A stretch of 64,000 nucleotides of DNA from an uncultured Clostridia bacterium (GTDB taxonomy: Bacteria > Bacillota > Clostridia > UBA1381): positions 1-64,000 of the forward strand of contig CAKSNH010000010.1 of assembly GCA_934476075.1 (NCBI GenBank), written 5' to 3'. Positions 50,380 to 60,390 of this stretch are shown here, piece by piece (the first letter of the stretch is position 1; every line of letters begins with the position of its first letter). The translations under genes and the position numbers were made by a program. The notes beneath the pieces are model-generated. The model was not told where the DNA came from, made no database searches, and saw nothing but the letters and a program-made list of their open reading frames with translations.

Positions 50380-51432
50380 TTATTTAACCCCCTTCAAAAA
50401 TCTGTCGAACAAAAATCCCGAATCCAACGGTCCCGGACAAGCCTCAGGGTGGAACTGTACACTCTGAATAGGCAGTGTCTTGTGTTTCAAGCCTTCCATA
50501 GTCTTGTCGTTTACGTTTATAAAGTTCATTTCAACATCATCGGGTAAATCCGAAACAATGTAGTTGTGGTTTTGCGATGTGATGTATACTCTGCCTGTTT
50601 CCAAATCCTTAACAGGGTGGTTTCCGCCGTGGTGACCGAATTTCAATTTTGATGTCTTTCCGCCCAATGCAAGACCGATTACCTGATGTCCCATACAGAT
50701 ACCGCAGATTGGGAATTTGCCTACCAACGCTTTGATTGTGTCGATTGTCCCCGGAGTGTCAAGCGGGTCGCCCGGACCGTTTGATACGAACACCAAATCA
50801 GGGTTAAGCTTTATAATCTCGTCTGCCGATACATTTGCCGGAAGAACGGTTATTTTGCAGTCCCTCGCTTTCAGGTCACGAAGTATACCGCCCTTAGCAC
50901 CCATGTCGATAAATGCAACATGGCACTTTCCGCCGCCGTTTATTACATATTTCTTCTTTGTTGTAACTCTCATGATAACGTCGCTGTTGTCAAGGCTTGC
51001 GAACATTTCCTCGATTTCCTTGTCCGACATATCCTTTGTTGTGATAATACCTTTCATAACACCGTGGTTGCGGATAACTCTTGTCAATGCTCTTGTGTCA
51101 ATTCCTTCAAGACCTACTACGCCTTGCTGTTTCAAAAAGTCGTCCAAAGTCATTTCGTTTCTGAAATTTGACGGATATTCACATTTTTCTCTTACAATAA
51201 AAGCGGTAAGATTAGCCTTGTCCGCCTCCATATCCTCCAAGTTAATGCCGTAGTTACCTATCAGCGGAAAAGTCATTGTAACAATCTGACCTGCGTAAGA
51301 CGGGTCTGTCAAAGTTTCCTGATAACCTGTCATATTGGTTGTGAACACAACCTCGCCCACAACGTCCTTGCACGCACCGAACATCTTGCCTTTAAACTGC
51401 GTACCGTTTTCCAATATCAAACGAGCGTCCAT
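50380..51432 (-). CDS. carA: Carbamoyl-phosphate synthase small subunit
   Basis: Glutamine amidotransferase subunit of 350 residues. The N-terminal CPSase domain begins [15 protein letters not shown]. The nucleophile is in GICMGHQ near residue 238, and HHGGNHPV and a His-Pro-Glu (QFHPEA) complete the triad. The ATG at 51432 has GAGGAGA upstream; a longer open frame starts in the leader without a ribosome binding site. It lies downstream of a leader ORF and terminator (51566-51750). Confidence 0.96.
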   Translation of the reverse strand: MDARLILENGTQFKGKMFGACKDVVGEVVFTTNMTGYQETLTDPSYAGQIVTMTFPLIGNYGINLEDMEADKANLTAFIVREKCEYPSNFRNEMTLDDFLKQQGVVGLEGIDTRALTRVIRNHGVMKGIITTKDMSDKEIEEMFASLDNSDVIMRVTTKKKYVINGGGKCHVAFIDMGAKGGILRDLKARDCKITVLPANVSADEIIKLNPDLVFVSNGPGDPLDTPGTIDTIKALVGKFPICGICMGHQVIGLALGGKTSKLKFGHHGGNHPVKDLETGRVYITSQNHNYIVSDLPDDVEMNFINVNDKTMEGLKHKTLPIQSVQFHPEACPGPLDSGFLFDRFLKGVK

Positions 51433-51565
51433 AAATCTATCTCCTCTCTTGCAATGTATATATTTTTTCACACGGATAATCTGTCTATTCCCTTTGTTAG
51501 CATTGTAAAACATTTTAATTTTGGGCAAAAAAAATTTATAAAGATAATATTAACTTTGTCAGCCT

Positions 51566-51611
51566 AAAAAAAAGACAATGTAAAGTGAAAATAACAACAC
51601 TCTCATTGTCT
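51566..51611 (-). terminator. Leader terminator upstream of carA
   Basis: Arms AGACAATG (51573-51580) and CATTGTCT (51604-51611), with inner CACTTTA pairing GAGTG, followed by a run of eight T on the minus strand. The 5' arm contains the stop codon of the leader ORF. It lies about 135 nt before carA with no good promoter between. Confidence 0.85.
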
Positions 51612-51692
51612 GTCAATTTTAAAAAAGGAAATATTAAATAAAGGGGCTATATCTATTGACTTGTAAACCATGCTTTGTTTTAGCTTGTTCAT
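51603..51692 (-). CDS. carAB leader peptide (candidate)
   Basis: A 29-residue ORF with AAAGGGGAA before its ATG. It begins MNKLKQSMVYK. Its last third is coded by a T-rich stretch (FNISFF) and it ends at a TGA inside the terminator stem. A ribosome finishing this ORF would block the terminator. The layout resembles the UTP-sensitive pyrBI leader of enteric bacteria, in which coupling to a U-rich pause decides termination. Function is inferred from arrangement only. Confidence 0.6.
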   Translation of the reverse strand: MNKLKQSMVYKSIDIAPLFNISFFKIDRQ

Positions 51693-51721
51693 TACTGTTC
51701 CCCTTTCTTTTTATCTAAATT

Positions 51722-51750
51722 AGTATAGCATTTTAACGGTATTTTGTCAA
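51722..51750 (-). promoter_or_regulatory. carAB promoter
   Basis: Minus-strand TTGACA (51745-51750) and TATACT (51722-51727) with a 17-bp spacer. Predicted start near 51715, giving a leader of about 280 nt to carA. Confidence 0.8.
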
Positions 51751-51801
51751 TACATTTTTCTCTTTTTTTTCGCATAAAAACTCACACTTATTTATAATAT
51801 T

Positions 51802-51830
51802 ACAGCCGTATACATTTTGCATACGGCTGT
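51802..51830 (-). terminator. Terminator of the LRR protein operon
   Basis: Arms ACAGCCGTAT (51802-51811) and ATACGGCTGT (51821-51830). The T tract on the minus strand is short. Confidence 0.75.
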
Positions 51831-51838
51831 AACAATTA

Positions 51839-54800
51839 TTATATCTTCTCTGTTATCGGCTTATACACACCATTGTAATTTTCCCATATGAACAAGCTGT
51901 AATCGTCACTCTTTACATAACCTGTGTATGTTATTTTCATTCCCTCTACCGTCGGTTTAAGCTCTGTTGCAGATGTAAATGCTCCGTCACTGAACTGTCC
52001 AGCCAAAACCACTATATTATCGGTGTTGATGGTTGTTTCGTCATTCAGCGTAACAGTCACTGTCACCGTGTCGCCTGTTTTGCTTGCTTCGGCGGATAAT
52101 TGGGTTTTGTATGGGTCAAGTATGGTAAGTAAATGTGTAATTACATAATTATAATGAATTTTTGCATGAGTTAAACAGTCATTTTCCTCATTAATAACTA
52201 TACTTTTCCACTGTTCCTGTGTTCCCGTATAGTATACATTTTTCAAATTATCACATAATCCAAATGCATTTCTACCTATTTCTGTTACACTTGTTTTAAT
52301 CGTTACATTGTCTAAATAATAACAATTAAAAAATGCTCTTTTTCCTATCTTCTTTACATTATTCGGGACTTCTATGCCAATTAAATTTTCACATTTTTCA
52401 AATGCATTATCTCCTATCGTTATAACACTATTTGGAAATTTTACATTAATTAAATTAGCGCATTCATTAAATGCACCATCTTCTATTGTTATTATACCAT
52501 TCGGAATTTTATATTCTTCATCAGTTTTTCCTTTTGGATAGTGTATTAATTTAGTTTTATCTTTATCGAACAATACCCCATCAACCGAACTATAATTTTT
52601 GTTTTTCTCTGATACTTCTATACTTGTTAAGCTTTCACAATTCCAAAAAGCACCGCTTTCTATTTCCGCTAAATTATCAGGAATTTTTATGTCGATTAAT
52701 TTTGCACAATTACCAAACGCACCATTTCCTATCTTAATAATGCTATTTGGAAGTTCCATTCTCTCTAAATAATAACAATTTTCAAACGCACTTTTTCCTA
52801 TCTCGGTTATACCATTCGGCAGTTCTATATTTTTTAGTTTTCTGCAATCTATAAATGCTTTTGCTCTTATCGTTATTACCCCATTTGGAATTATATATTC
52901 TTCGTTAGTTTTTCCATTTGGGTATTTTACCATTTCTGTTCTATCCTTGCTGAATAACACCCCATCAACTGAACTATATTTAGAATTTTCCTCAGATACA
53001 TTAATATTAACTAATTTATTACAATTATTAAATACATTTTCACCGATTTCCGTTACGCTGTTAGATATTTCTACGCTTTCTAAATTTCTGCAATCATTGA
53101 ATGTATATTCGCCTATTACCTCTACGCCGCTCGGTATTTTTATACTTTTCAACTGTTCGCACCATGTGAATGTATATTTTTCTATAATCGAAACATTATT
53201 TGAAAGTTTTACACTTTCCAAATCGCTACAATTACTAAATACACTCATTCCCATTGTTGTTACGCTATCCGGCAGTTCTATACCTATTAAATTACTGCAA
53301 CTGCTAAATGCACTATCGCCTATTGTTGTTACACTATTCGGTAATTCTATACTCGTTAAATTATTGCAACCCTTAAATGTTTCTTTTTCTATCGTTGTTA
53401 TACTATTCGGTAATTTTATTTCTGTTAAACCTACACAGCCGCTAAACGCACCTTCTCCAATTTTTGTCACGCTTGTAGGAATGTCTATACTTGTTAAGCT
53501 ATTGCAACTTTTAAATGTTTCTTTTTCTATCGTTGTTATACTATTCGGTAATTTTATTTCTGTTAAACCTACACAGCCGCTAAACGCACCTTCTCCAATT
53601 TTTGTCACGCTTGTAGGAATGTCTATACTTGTTAAGCTATTGCAACTTTTAAATGTTTCTTTTTCTATCGTTGTTATACTATCCGGTAATTTTATTGCTG
53701 CTAAACCTACACAACTACTAAATGCACCTTCTCCTATTTTCGTCACACTGTCAGGCAATTTTATACTTACCAAACTTTTGCAACCGTCGAATACACTTTT
53801 CCCGATTTCCTGCAAACCATTTGTTAATTCTACATTCGCCAAATCTACACAGTCGCTAAACGCACTTTCTCCTATCGTTGTTACGCTTTCGGGAATTTTT
53901 ATATTCTCTAATTTACTGCAATCACTAAATGCATAATTTCCTATTGATTTAATATTATTTGGGATTACTACATCGGTCAAGCTGCAACAGCCGCTAAATA
54001 GACTTATTTCTATTGCTGTTATGCTTGTCGGAAGTTTGACACTTTCCAATTTTTCGCAGCCGCTAAACGCTCCCCTGCTTATTACCTCTAAACTGTTTGG
54101 TAATTCTATACTTGTTAAATCGCAATCGGCAAAAGCCATTTCGCCTATTGACTTTACACTGTTTGGAATTTCCACACTTGTTAAACTACAATAATTAAAC
54201 GCTTTGTCTGCTATTTCAGTTACGCTGTTCGGAATTTCTACACTTTTTAAATTGTTATTGCCAAAAAATGCACTACTATTAATTTTTTTAACCGTTGAAG
54301 GAATAATATAATTATCACCGGTTTTATAATGTCCATAGCTTATTAACGTTGTTTTATCCTTATTAAACAACACACCATCAACAGATGAATAATTTTTGTT
54401 CTCTTCACTTACATTTATACTCTCTAATCCCGTACAGTATTCAAACGCATCATCACTGATTGATGTTACATTTGACGGAATATCTATACTGGTTAATCTG
54501 CAAAAGAAGAATGCACCCTTACCTATTCTTTCCAAGCTATTCGGTAATTCTATGCTCGAAGAATTATTAACATCGCAAAAAGCATAATCACCTATTCCCG
54601 TAACTCCTTCATTGATTACAATTTTTGTAATATTCTGTGAGTACCACGGTGCAGGATTTATATAATTACCGCCATAATTCTCCATATCCCCCGTACCGCT
54701 TACAGTCAGCGTACCCTCATCATCAAGTTTCCATGTCAGATTATCTCCGCAAGTACCGCTCGCCAATTCCTCCGCAAAGCCGATAATCGGCACACATGAC

Positions 54801-54856
54801 ATAATCACCGCCAACACCAGCATAACTGCCGTACATTTAATTCCTATTTTTCTCAT
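51839..54856 (-). CDS. Secreted BspA-type leucine-rich repeat protein (first of a pair)
   Basis: A 1005-residue secreted protein. The signal peptide is near residues 1-28 (IGIKCTAVMLVLAVIMSC, ending GFAEE). A short GTCGDNLTW domain is followed by about 35 LRR_5 units of 23 residues (pattern IxIPxSVTxIGxxAFxxCxxL) with interspersed SVDGVLFNKDKT blocks, and a C-terminal beta-type domain of about 95 residues. It lacks an LPxTG, SLH or dockerin module, so how it is held at the surface is unclear. Such proteins often mediate adhesion. It lies 12 bp downstream of its paralogue in the same operon. Confidence 0.92.
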   Translation of the reverse strand: MRKIGIKCTAVMLVLAVIMSCVPIIGFAEELASGTCGDNLTWKLDDEGTLTVSGTGDMENYGGNYINPAPWYSQNITKIVINEGVTGIGDYAFCDVNNSSSIELPNSLERIGKGAFFFCRLTSIDIPSNVTSISDDAFEYCTGLESINVSEENKNYSSVDGVLFNKDKTTLISYGHYKTGDNYIIPSTVKKINSSAFFGNNNLKSVEIPNSVTEIADKAFNYCSLTSVEIPNSVKSIGEMAFADCDLTSIELPNSLEVISRGAFSGCEKLESVKLPTSITAIEISLFSGCCSLTDVVIPNNIKSIGNYAFSDCSKLENIKIPESVTTIGESAFSDCVDLANVELTNGLQEIGKSVFDGCKSLVSIKLPDSVTKIGEGAFSSCVGLAAIKLPDSITTIEKETFKSCNSLTSIDIPTSVTKIGEGAFSGCVGLTEIKLPNSITTIEKETFKSCNSLTSIDIPTSVTKIGEGAFSGCVGLTEIKLPNSITTIEKETFKGCNNLTSIELPNSVTTIGDSAFSSCSNLIGIELPDSVTTMGMSVFSNCSDLESVKLSNNVSIIEKYTFTWCEQLKSIKIPSGVEVIGEYTFNDCRNLESVEISNSVTEIGENVFNNCNKLVNINVSEENSKYSSVDGVLFSKDRTEMVKYPNGKTNEEYIIPNGVITIRAKAFIDCRKLKNIELPNGITEIGKSAFENCYYLERMELPNSIIKIGNGAFGNCAKLIDIKIPDNLAEIESGAFWNCESLTSIEVSEKNKNYSSVDGVLFDKDKTKLIHYPKGKTDEEYKIPNGIITIEDGAFNECANLINVKFPNSVITIGDNAFEKCENLIGIEVPNNVKKIGKRAFFNCYYLDNVTIKTSVTEIGRNAFGLCDNLKNVYYTGTQEQWKSIVINEENDCLTHAKIHYNYVITHLLTILDPYKTQLSAEASKTGDTVTVTVTLNDETTINTDNIVVLAGQFSDGAFTSATELKPTVEGMKITYTGYVKSDDYSLFIWENYNGVYKPITEKI
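53380..53655 (-). repeat. 138-bp tandem duplication inside the LRR gene
   Basis: Two identical or near-identical 138-bp copies (53380-53517 and 53518-53655), equal to two LRR units each (46 codons). A third, slightly diverged copy follows. In frame, so array length can vary. Confidence 0.9.
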
Positions 54857-54868
54857 AAAATCACCCTT

Positions 54869-57259
54869 TTATATCTTTTCTGTTATCGGCTTATACACAC
54901 CATTGTAATTTTCCCATATGAACAAGCTGTAATCGTTGCCATTTACATCACCTGTGTATGTTATTTTCATTCCCTCTGCCGTCGGTTTAAGCTCTGTTGC
55001 AGATGTAAATGCTCCGTCACTGAACTGTCCCGCCAAAACCACTATATTATCGGTATTGATGGTTGTTTCGTCATTCAGCGTAACAGTCACTGTCACCGTG
55101 TCGCCCGTTTTGCTTGCTTCGGCGGATAATTGGGTTTTGTATTGGTCAAGTACAGTAAGTATATAGTGTATTGTCGCATCGTCAATATACTCATTCTCAA
55201 CACTTACCGCTATATCATTCCACTGTTCCTTTGTTCCGTTATAATATATATTCTCTAACCTGCCGCAGCTGTTAAATGCTCCCGCCCCAATAACAACAAC
55301 ACTTTTCGGTATTTCTATACTTTCCAAGCTGCTGCATCCATAAAATGTACTTCCGGCTATTTTTGTTATACTGTCAGGAATTTTTATACTCCTTAATTCC
55401 GAACAATCCATAAATGCACTATCACCTATCTTGGTTACACTATCAGGAATGTCTATATTTATCAAACTTGCACAGCCATTGAACGTATTCTCTCCTATTT
55501 CCGTCACACTGTCCGGAATTTCTACATTAACCAACTCATTACAACACGCAAACGCTTCACTGCCTATTTTCTTTATATTATCAGGGATTTTTATATCTGT
55601 TAATTTGTCGCAATAACTAAACATATAATCACTGATGCAATCAATCCCCTCAGGAATAGTTATATCCGCCAATCCTCTGCAAAGTTTAAAAGCTCCGTTT
55701 CCTATTGTCGTTACACTATTCGGTATAGTTATTTTCGCTAAATTTTCACACCAATAAAACGCATTCTCTCCTATTGCTGTCACACTTGCCGGAACTTCAA
55801 TCTGAATCAAATTACCGCAATTTTCAAATGCACTGCAACCTATCTCAGCTGTACCGTTTGGAATTTCATATTTTTCGCCGTTCTTGCCTTGCGGATATTG
55901 TATTAATCTCGTTTTATCCTTATCAAACAGAACTCCGTCAACAGAACTATACTTTTGATTATCTTCCGCCGCATTTATGGCTGTTAAAGCATTACAGTTT
56001 GTAAATGCAGCGTCACCAATAAACGTAACACTGTTCGGAATTTCTATATCGGTTATCTTTTTGCACCCATCAAATGCACTTTCTCCTATTACAGTTACAC
56101 TGCCCGGTATTTTTACACTTGTTAAGCTTTCACAGCACGAAAACGCTCTGTATCCTATTTTCACTATATTATTTGAAATTTCCGCACTTGCTATATTTCG
56201 GCAGCTGTCAAAAGCACTATCATTTATTGTTGTTACACTGTCGGGAATTTTTACACTTGTCAGCTTATAACAATCATAAAATGCATTCTCACCTATTTCT
56301 GTTACTCCGCTCGGTATTTCATATTCCGCTTTTTCTTTATATTTCGGATACCATATTAATTTTGTTTTGTCTTTATTAAACAACACGCCGTCAGCAGAAC
56401 TATAATTTTGATTTTCTTCCGATACATTTATATCCGTTAAAGCACCGCAATAATAAAATACCGATTTACCGATAAATGTAACACTGCTCGGTATTTCTAT
56501 TTTTTTCAAACTATTACAACCACTAAATGCCCCGTCACCTATTGAAATTACACTGTTTGGAATTTCTATTCCTTCCAATTTAGTGCATCCGGAAAATGCG
56601 TCGTTTTCTATTGTTGTTACACTATTCGGTATAGTTATTTTCGTTAAATTTTTACAATTCCAAAATGCATTATCTCCTATTGTTGTTACACTGTCCGGTA
56701 TCGCATATTCCTGTTCGCTCTTAGCATACGGATATATTACCAATTCTGTTTTATCCTTATTAAATAACACTCCGTCAACAGAACTATAATTTTGATTTTC
56801 CCCCGATACATTTATATCTGTTAAACTGTCACATAGTCCAAACAATGTACTCTTTAATTGTGTCACACCGCTCGGAATTTCTATACTTTTTAAGTTTCTG
56901 CACCAAAAAAATACGCTGTCGCCTATTGTTGTCACACTATCCGAAATTTTCACATCTGCTAAATTGTAACAATTACTAAACGCATTATCTCCTATTGACG
57001 TTACACCATTATCAATTACAACTTTATTTATTTTCTTATATAAGTCATTCCATGGTGAAAAGTTGTCAATATCACCATAATTCTCCATATCCCCCGTACC
57101 GCTTATAGTCAGCGTACCCTCATCATCAATCACCCATGTCAGATTATCTCCGCAAGTACCGCTTTTTACTTCCTTTGCAAAGCCGATAATCGGCACGCAT
57201 GACATAATCACTGCCAACACTAGCATAACTGCCGTACATTTAATTCCTATTTTTTTCAT
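54869..57259 (-). CDS. Secreted BspA-type leucine-rich repeat protein (second of the pair)
   Basis: A 796-residue paralogue with the same signal peptide (differing by a few residues), the same GTCGDNLTW domain, about 25 LRR_5 units and a C-terminal domain of about 90 residues that is almost identical to that of the neighbouring protein, while the LRR arrays differ. Promoter at 57291-57319. It is first in the two-gene operon and likely secreted or surface-bound. The substrates are unknown. Confidence 0.92.
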   Translation of the reverse strand: MKKIGIKCTAVMLVLAVIMSCVPIIGFAKEVKSGTCGDNLTWVIDDEGTLTISGTGDMENYGDIDNFSPWNDLYKKINKVVIDNGVTSIGDNAFSNCYNLADVKISDSVTTIGDSVFFWCRNLKSIEIPSGVTQLKSTLFGLCDSLTDINVSGENQNYSSVDGVLFNKDKTELVIYPYAKSEQEYAIPDSVTTIGDNAFWNCKNLTKITIPNSVTTIENDAFSGCTKLEGIEIPNSVISIGDGAFSGCNSLKKIEIPSSVTFIGKSVFYYCGALTDINVSEENQNYSSADGVLFNKDKTKLIWYPKYKEKAEYEIPSGVTEIGENAFYDCYKLTSVKIPDSVTTINDSAFDSCRNIASAEISNNIVKIGYRAFSCCESLTSVKIPGSVTVIGESAFDGCKKITDIEIPNSVTFIGDAAFTNCNALTAINAAEDNQKYSSVDGVLFDKDKTRLIQYPQGKNGEKYEIPNGTAEIGCSAFENCGNLIQIEVPASVTAIGENAFYWCENLAKITIPNSVTTIGNGAFKLCRGLADITIPEGIDCISDYMFSYCDKLTDIKIPDNIKKIGSEAFACCNELVNVEIPDSVTEIGENTFNGCASLINIDIPDSVTKIGDSAFMDCSELRSIKIPDSITKIAGSTFYGCSSLESIEIPKSVVVIGAGAFNSCGRLENIYYNGTKEQWNDIAVSVENEYIDDATIHYILTVLDQYKTQLSAEASKTGDTVTVTVTLNDETTINTDNIVVLAGQFSDGAFTSATELKPTAEGMKITYTGDVNGNDYSLFIWENYNGVYKPITEKI

Positions 57260-57290
57260 AAAATCACCCTTTTAAATTTGTATTTTCTAT

Positions 57291-57319
57291 ATTATATCAC
57301 ATTCCATACAATTTTGCAA
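57291..57319 (-). promoter_or_regulatory. Promoter of the LRR operon
   Basis: Minus-strand TTGCAA (57314-57319) and TATAAT (57291-57296) with a 17-bp spacer, about 30 bp before the start codon. Confidence 0.75.
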
Positions 57320-57321
57320 AC

Positions 57322-57370
57322 AAAAAGACACATTTCAAATATCCTTTGTACAGGATATTCAAAATGTGTC
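57322..57370 (-). terminator. Terminator of the SLH protein gene
   Basis: Arms GACACATTT (57327-57335) and AAATGTGTC (57362-57370), with further pairing ATATCCT/AGGATAT. An A-run on the left gives a T tract on the minus strand. Confidence 0.85.
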
Positions 57371-57378
57371 AATATATT

Positions 57379-59430
57379 TTATCTTACAAATGCTTTATAA
57401 ATCACCGATACCGCCTCGGCTCTTGTCAATTCCTTCTGCGGATTGAAATTGCCGTTTTCGTCACCTGTCACAATTCCCAATCCCTTTGCGATAGCAACAT
57501 AACCCATGCTGTCCGCACCGATTGCGTTTTCATCGGCAAAGCCTGTTTTGAAAATGCCTTGCAATTCGGCAACTTCACTGTATCCTCTTGCTTTAAGCAA
57601 ATATTTAACCGCCTGTTCTTTCGTCAAAACCGCTGTCGGATTTTTCTCGTCCTTTGAAATTATTTTACGGCTAATCGCATAATTGTATATGTCCTCTTCG
57701 TTAATGTCGATATATTTTTCGCTCATTGCCAATAATCTCAGATACTCATATTGCGTGATTGACATTTCCGGCTTGAACTCCGTACCGTCAAGGTAAATAT
57801 CTGCGTCAGCCAACGCATTTGCCATATCTTTTGCCCAATGACCGTCTATATCTGTATATCCGCCGAATTTAACGTCAACAGGTTTGCCGTTGTATTTCAT
57901 ATTTTCGCCTGTTTTTGCGTCAAAGTTTGTTTCGCCGTCAAATGTATATGCCAAGACATATTTCTTATCGCTGTTCTTTACCCACACTTGTTTTACCGGC
58001 AATGCCAACAGATTTTCCGTTGCCTTTTCAAGAGATATTGCTCCGTCGGCAGACGGTATATCCTTTAATTCTCTCCAATTAAAATACAAATACTCGATTT
58101 TGCCCGTATCAACGTTATAGTTTATACGCACTGTATTATTGTAATACGGCACACCGTTTATCGTTCTGCAATACTGATATGTAACATTATGCGAAATAAG
58201 ATTATCGTCAATATTAGATTTTTCGCAGTCCTCATATTTAAGCTGTGCATATTTATCGCCGTAATATTTTTTCAAAAATTCATCAACTTTCGTTTTTCCG
58301 CTTTGCACTTGTTCATCGGTAAGCGGTGTTTCTGCCGGTTTATCCTCTTTATCTATGCTGTACCGGTAAAAAGACAAAATCTCTTTTGTTTGTGCATTGA
58401 TTTCCACATTCGCAAAATTCTTTTTGTCCTTGTCAGCCAAATTTATATCCGCATAATACGCACCGTCATAATTTCTTATTCCCTCGCTTGCCATAGTCAA
58501 ATCCGCCGCTATGCCAAGCTCGTCTATGCTCTTGATATACTTTTCAAGTTCCTCGCCCGAAATAAGATTATTCACCTTTGCGATTTCCGCAATTTCCATC
58601 TCGGTCAATTCTTTGTTCGCACCGCCTGCCGATGCGTCCATGCTCCCCGCCGCACCTTCATTACCGGCAAGCCAAATATCATATGATTTTTCTACTTGTT
58701 CACCTGTCTGTGCGTCAAAGTATGTATTCTCCCCCTTATTAACGGAGTATTGCAGTATCTGTCCTCTTTTTCTGTTGTAAACGTCATGATAATTCAGTTC
58801 CAGCGGACTGTTTTCCGATATATACTTCTTAAACCCGTCCTCGCCCATTGCATTTTCGGGCACTTTTGCGTCAATGTCCGACCAATCACAATTATAATTT
58901 GTGACATATAATTTATCATTCAGTTTTTCAACTTCCATGTTTATACCGTCATCAACCACTTCAATACCGTTTTCCATATGTTTGTAACTCAAACTGTATG
59001 ATGACGAATTTGCATCAACATAATCCAATACCGCATCAACACCCAGATTTTTCAAAAACTGCTCACCGAACTTCACCGCCTCGTCCTTTGAAAAACTCGG
59101 CACAATACTATTGTTCCAGTCCTTGTAATTGTAATTTGCATAAATGCTCTTAATCTCAGCGTCTTTGGTTGTTGTAACATAATAATTTAGGAATTGATTT
59201 TGATATTCCTCATTATCTCTGTCCTCGTCCTTAACCGACCAATTCAGGAAATATTCCTTTTCGCCGTCGTCAGTGCCTGTCGATACGTTAAACTCGGTCA
59301 GATTTTCGGGAATATCCAATTTGGATTTAACCCCCTTGACCACCGTTTCAAGTTCACTGTCCGCAAATACGACAGACATTGCCGACATCATCATCGTTCC
59401 CGCAAGAACCGCAGATAGTAGTTTTTTCAT
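57379..59430 (-). CDS. Secreted YcdB/YcdC-like protein with C-terminal SLH domains
   Basis: A 683-residue exported protein. A signal peptide (KKLLSAVLAGTMMMSAMSVVFA) is followed by two YcdB/YcdC-type (PepSY-like) regions over about 30-520 and a C-terminal S-layer homology region. At least two SLH units are visible (FTDIDGHWAKD-like near 535, GYVAIAKGLGIVTGD near 640), which should anchor it to cell-wall polymers. I start at the ATG at 59430 with AAAGGTG upstream. It lies divergently beside the two-component system, which could control it. The biochemical role is unknown. Confidence 0.88.
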   Translation of the reverse strand: MKKLLSAVLAGTMMMSAMSVVFADSELETVVKGVKSKLDIPENLTEFNVSTGTDDGEKEYFLNWSVKDEDRDNEEYQNQFLNYYVTTTKDAEIKSIYANYNYKDWNNSIVPSFSKDEAVKFGEQFLKNLGVDAVLDYVDANSSSYSLSYKHMENGIEVVDDGINMEVEKLNDKLYVTNYNCDWSDIDAKVPENAMGEDGFKKYISENSPLELNYHDVYNRKRGQILQYSVNKGENTYFDAQTGEQVEKSYDIWLAGNEGAAGSMDASAGGANKELTEMEIAEIAKVNNLISGEELEKYIKSIDELGIAADLTMASEGIRNYDGAYYADINLADKDKKNFANVEINAQTKEILSFYRYSIDKEDKPAETPLTDEQVQSGKTKVDEFLKKYYGDKYAQLKYEDCEKSNIDDNLISHNVTYQYCRTINGVPYYNNTVRINYNVDTGKIEYLYFNWRELKDIPSADGAISLEKATENLLALPVKQVWVKNSDKKYVLAYTFDGETNFDAKTGENMKYNGKPVDVKFGGYTDIDGHWAKDMANALADADIYLDGTEFKPEMSITQYEYLRLLAMSEKYIDINEEDIYNYAISRKIISKDEKNPTAVLTKEQAVKYLLKARGYSEVAELQGIFKTGFADENAIGADSMGYVAIAKGLGIVTGDENGNFNPQKELTRAEAVSVIYKAFVR

Positions 59431-59626
59431 AATTATACACACCTTTCTTTTTCCTATTAATTAGGCTTTATATTTATTAGACCGCTCCAATCGGTAAAAT
59501 GTTCCACAAAAATAAATATTTATTTGAAAATATTTTACCATACTTTATTTTAAATGTAAATCATTTTATATCCGCAAACGGTGTTTCTAATCAAACACTT
59601 TTTTAACATCATATTTTAGGTATTCT

Positions 59627-59655
59627 TTGCATTTACAGTCTGATTATGATATAAT
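59627..59655 (+). promoter_or_regulatory. Promoter of the two-component operon
   Basis: TTGCAT (59627-59632) and TATAAT (59650-59655) with a 17-bp spacer, about 45 bp before the response regulator start. Confidence 0.65.
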
Positions 59656-59700
59656 ATTTTCATATACTGATAAAATAACTTTCAGCAAGGGGGTAGCTGC

Positions 59701-60390
59701 ATGAAAATATTAGTGGTCGATGATGAAAAGTTATTGGTAAAAGGGATAAAATACAATTTGGAAAACAGCGGTTATGAGGTTGTAACGGCTTTTGACGGTG
59801 AGGCTGCGGTTAATCTTGCACATGACGGCAGTATTGACTTGATTTTGCTCGACATCATGCTCCCTAAAATTGACGGACTTACCGCCTGCCGAAAAATCAG
59901 AACATTTTCCGATGTGCCTATAATCATGCTTACGGCAAGAAGTGAAGATATTGACAAAATTCTGGGACTTGAATACGGTGCGGACGATTACATTGTCAAA
60001 CCGTTTAATATTCGTGAGGTTATAGCGAGAATAAAAGCTATTATGCGCCGTGCCCGTCCAGAAACGCAGAAAGTGGTCGACAGGGACAAGGTGTTAATCT
60101 GCAAGGACGTCAGCCTTGACTATAATTTCAGACAGCTGACCATAGGTGACAAGGTTATAGATTTAACAGGCAAAGAGTTTGATTTGATGGAACTGTTTTT
60201 GAAAAATCCGGGCACGGTTTATACAAGAGAAAATCTCTTAAATATCGCTTGGGGAACAGACTACCTCGGCGATGTGCGTACCGTGGACGTGCATATCAGA
60301 CGGCTTAGAGAAAAAGTGGAAATAAATCCGGCAGAACCGGAGTATATAATTACAAAATGGGGTGTGGGTTATTATTACAAGGACAGCTAA
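59701..60390 (+). CDS. OmpR/PhoB-family response regulator
   Basis: A 229-residue regulator. The receiver domain (about 1-115) has the acidic pocket VDDEK, the phosphorylated Asp in LLDIMLP near residue 53 and the Lys in YIVKPF. The C-terminal winged helix (about 130-228) contains LTGKEFDLMELF and the recognition segment VRTVDVHIRRLREK. AAGGGGG lies before the ATG. The gene overlaps the kinase gene that follows. It probably controls cell-envelope genes, perhaps the divergent SLH gene; targets are not shown by the sequence. Confidence 0.94.
   Translation: MKILVVDDEKLLVKGIKYNLENSGYEVVTAFDGEAAVNLAHDGSIDLILLDIMLPKIDGLTACRKIRTFSDVPIIMLTARSEDIDKILGLEYGADDYIVKPFNIREVIARIKAIMRRARPETQKVVDRDKVLICKDVSLDYNFRQLTIGDKVIDLTGKEFDLMELFLKNPGTVYTRENLLNIAWGTDYLGDVRTVDVHIRRLREKVEINPAEPEYIITKWGVGYYYKDS

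Noticed and set aside
51433..51760. PyrR-binding loop upstream of carA
   Set aside because: I could not find the conserved PyrR-binding loop and antiterminator. The leader ORF with terminator explains the region better.
53380..53800. Regular repeats that could suggest a CRISPR array
   Set aside because: Units are in frame, 69 or 138 bp, and encode LRR_5 repeats. No short spaced direct repeats with unique spacers occur in the window, and no cas genes.
52947..53936. A 329-codon open frame on the plus strand opposite the LRR gene
   Set aside because: It is the mirror of the repetitive LRR coding sequence; the repeats remove stops in that frame. No ribosome binding site or recognisable domain.
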